Notes under the pieces: generated by a model | Databases searched by the model: none | Seen by the model: the letters and a program-made list of their open reading frames with translations, nothing else | What the model was told of the DNA's origin: nothing | Part shown: in pieces, positions 62,918 to 64,000 of the stretch | How the letters are laid out: each line of letters starts with the position of its first letter | Position numbering within the stretch: position 1 is the stretch's first letter | Program-made: the position numbers and the translations under genes | NCBI RefSeq assembly: GCF_024112395.2 | Contig: NZ_CP078013.2 | Location: 806,001-870,000, forward strand | From: Pseudomonas pergaminensis | GTDB taxonomy: Bacteria; Pseudomonadota; Gammaproteobacteria; Pseudomonadales; Pseudomonadaceae | Length of the DNA: 64,000 bases | Direction: 5' to 3'

Positions 62918-63141
62918 AGTTGTTGTTACTCCACTGACATTTCAAAGCGCTGCCGTAATTGCTAAGTAGAGCGCAATTTTTCGACGCTGTCATCGTGTGC
63001 ACGGGTAAAAAGCCGGGTATTGTAGTGTAGGAAAATTTGTTTATTTTGGTTTTTTTAGTTGGCTGGAGTGGTGGTGAGTAAGTTGTTTCTTGTATGTAGG
63101 ATAAAGTTTGTATTTAACATGATCCATAAAATCATACACAC

Positions 63142-63170
63142 AAAAAAGCCGACGCAGAGCGTCGGCTTTA
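63142..63170 (-). terminator. Rho-independent terminator after ychF
   Basis: AAAGCCGACG and CGTCGGCTTT form a 10-bp stem around CAGAG, with a T-run on the minus strand. It lies 19 bp after the ychF stop. The A/T-rich 63000-63130 region beyond it holds only the upstream DNA of the activator gene. Confidence 0.9.
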
Positions 63171-63188
63171 TGGGTGTTGCGCTAGCGT

Positions 63189-64000
63189 TTAAACGTTGAA
63201 GCGGAAATGCATCACATCGCCATCTTTCACGATGTATTCCTTACCTTCCAAACGCCACTTACCGGCTTCCTTGGTACCTGCTTCACCCTTGTACTGGATG
63301 AAATCGTTGTATGCGATCACTTCGGCGCGGATAAAACCCTTTTCGAAGTCGGTGTGGATCACACCGGCAGCCTGTGGCGCGGTGGCGCCGACCTTGACGG
63401 TCCACGCGCGGACTTCTTCGACGCCAGCGGTGAAGTAGGTCTGCAGGTTGAGCATTTCGTAGCCGGCACGAATCACGCGGTTCAGGCCAGGTTCGGTCAG
63501 GCCCAGGGCCTCGAGGAACATATCCTTTTCTTCGCCGTCATCAAGCTCGGCGATTTCGGCTTCGATCTTGTTGCACACCGGAACCACGATGGCGCCTTCT
63601 TCGTCGGCGATGGCCTTGACCACGTCCAGCAGCGGGTTGTTCTCGAAACCGTCTTCAGCGACGTTGGCGATGTACATCACAGGCTTGGTGGTCAGCAGGT
63701 GGAAGCCTTTGATCACGGCCTTCTCGTCAGCGCCCATGTTCTTCATCAGGCTGCGTGCAGGCTTGCCTTCGGTGAAGTGAGCGATCAACTGCTCCAGCAG
63801 GCCTTTCTGGACCACAGCGTCCTTGTCACCACCCTTGGCATTACGCGCGACTTTCTGCAGTTGCTTCTCGCAGCTGTCGAGGTCGGCGAAGATCAGTTCC
63901 AGGTCGATGATCTCGATGTCGCGTTTCGGGTCGACGCTGTTGGAGACGTGGATCACGTTTTCGTCTTCAAAGCAGCGGACCACGTGGGCGATGGCATCGG
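63189..64000 (-). CDS. ychF: YchF/Obg-family ATPase, C-terminal part (cut by window edge)
   Basis: The last 269 or so residues of a YchF-type P-loop protein, an Obg-like ATPase that binds ribosomes; full-length members have about 366. The visible part starts within the nucleotide-binding domain ([17 protein letters not shown]), goes through the helical domain ([17 protein letters not shown]), and ends in the TGS domain ([29 protein letters not shown]). The N-terminus lies outside the window, so the coding region runs to the edge. Confidence 0.95.
   Translation of the reverse strand, partial: DAIAHVVRCFEDENVIHVSNSVDPKRDIEIIDLELIFADLDSCEKQLQKVARNAKGGDKDAVVQKGLLEQLIAHFTEGKPARSLMKNMGADEKAVIKGFHLLTTKPVMYIANVAEDGFENNPLLDVVKAIADEEGAIVVPVCNKIEAEIAELDDGEEKDMFLEALGLTEPGLNRVIRAGYEMLNLQTYFTAGVEEVRAWTVKVGATAPQAAGVIHTDFEKGFIRAEVIAYNDFIQYKGEAGTKEAGKWRLEGKEYIVKDGDVMHFRFNV

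Overview
The window is a stretch of Pseudomonas chromosome, most likely from the P. fluorescens group. The rRNA, MksFEB, holD-rimI, CzcCBA/RS and OprD-family genes are all pseudomonad in type. The type III secretion cluster has the Hrp1 gene order used by P. syringae hrp and P. fluorescens rsp, and REP/REPIN palindromes sit between genes. The species call is inference from gene content; I could not run a comparison.

Layout. 1-1770: end of an rRNA operon (23S 3' half, 5S, terminator). 1885-5450: PqiA-PqiA-PqiB lipid-transport operon with a split PqiA and a six-MCE PqiB. 5640-10454: MksFEB condensin on the minus strand, divergent from holD-rimI across an intergenic region with two perfect DnaA boxes. 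11947-22741: housekeeping and accessory genes (carbonic anhydrase, a small SET-domain protein, a Tat-exported phosphoesterase, AtoE, an MHS-type MFS carrier, a GntP permease, a CDF metal exporter). 22748-32621: a heavy-metal module with CzcCBA efflux, CzcRS two-component system, an OprD-family porin, a DUF2790 protein and a probable small RNA between the porin and czcR. A shared box ending in GTAAT precedes czcC, the small RNA, the porin and the DUF2790 gene; in three of the four an A/T-rich -10-like hexamer lies exactly 17 bp further on. 32728-44546: PAS-PAS chemoreceptor, flavin reductase-like protein, LysR/DHA2 and AraC pairs, DUF2975/HTH pair, LysE exporter, ddlA, a PgeF-type protein, gamma-glutamyltransferase, DUF2388 and EamA proteins.

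44666-62917: tRNA-Met followed by a type III secretion gene cluster in which every core gene reads through intact: hrpL, then hrpJ-hrcV-hrpQ-hrcN-hrpO-hrpP-hrcQ-hrcR-hrcS-hrcT-hrcU on the plus strand, and hrpA-hrpB-hrcJ-hrpD-hrpE and hrpF-hrpG-hrcC-hrpT-hrpV on the minus strand, plus one sigma54 activator of HrpR/HrpS type. The control cascade can be read from the DNA. The activator has an AAA+ domain with a GAYTGA loop, a -24/-12 sigma54 promoter lies before hrpL, and hrp boxes (GGAAC[C/T]-N16-CCAC-N2-A) lie before hrpJ, hrpA and hrpF. No harpin, HrpK, translocator or effector gene is visible, so this machine's cargo must be elsewhere or be unusual. The window closes inside ychF.

The items I consider most worth following up are the fused hrcQ with an in-frame internal start at codon 238, the metal-box regulon with its terminator-ended small RNA candidate, the paired DnaA boxes between mksF and holD, the very short hrpA, and the bacterial SET-domain protein.
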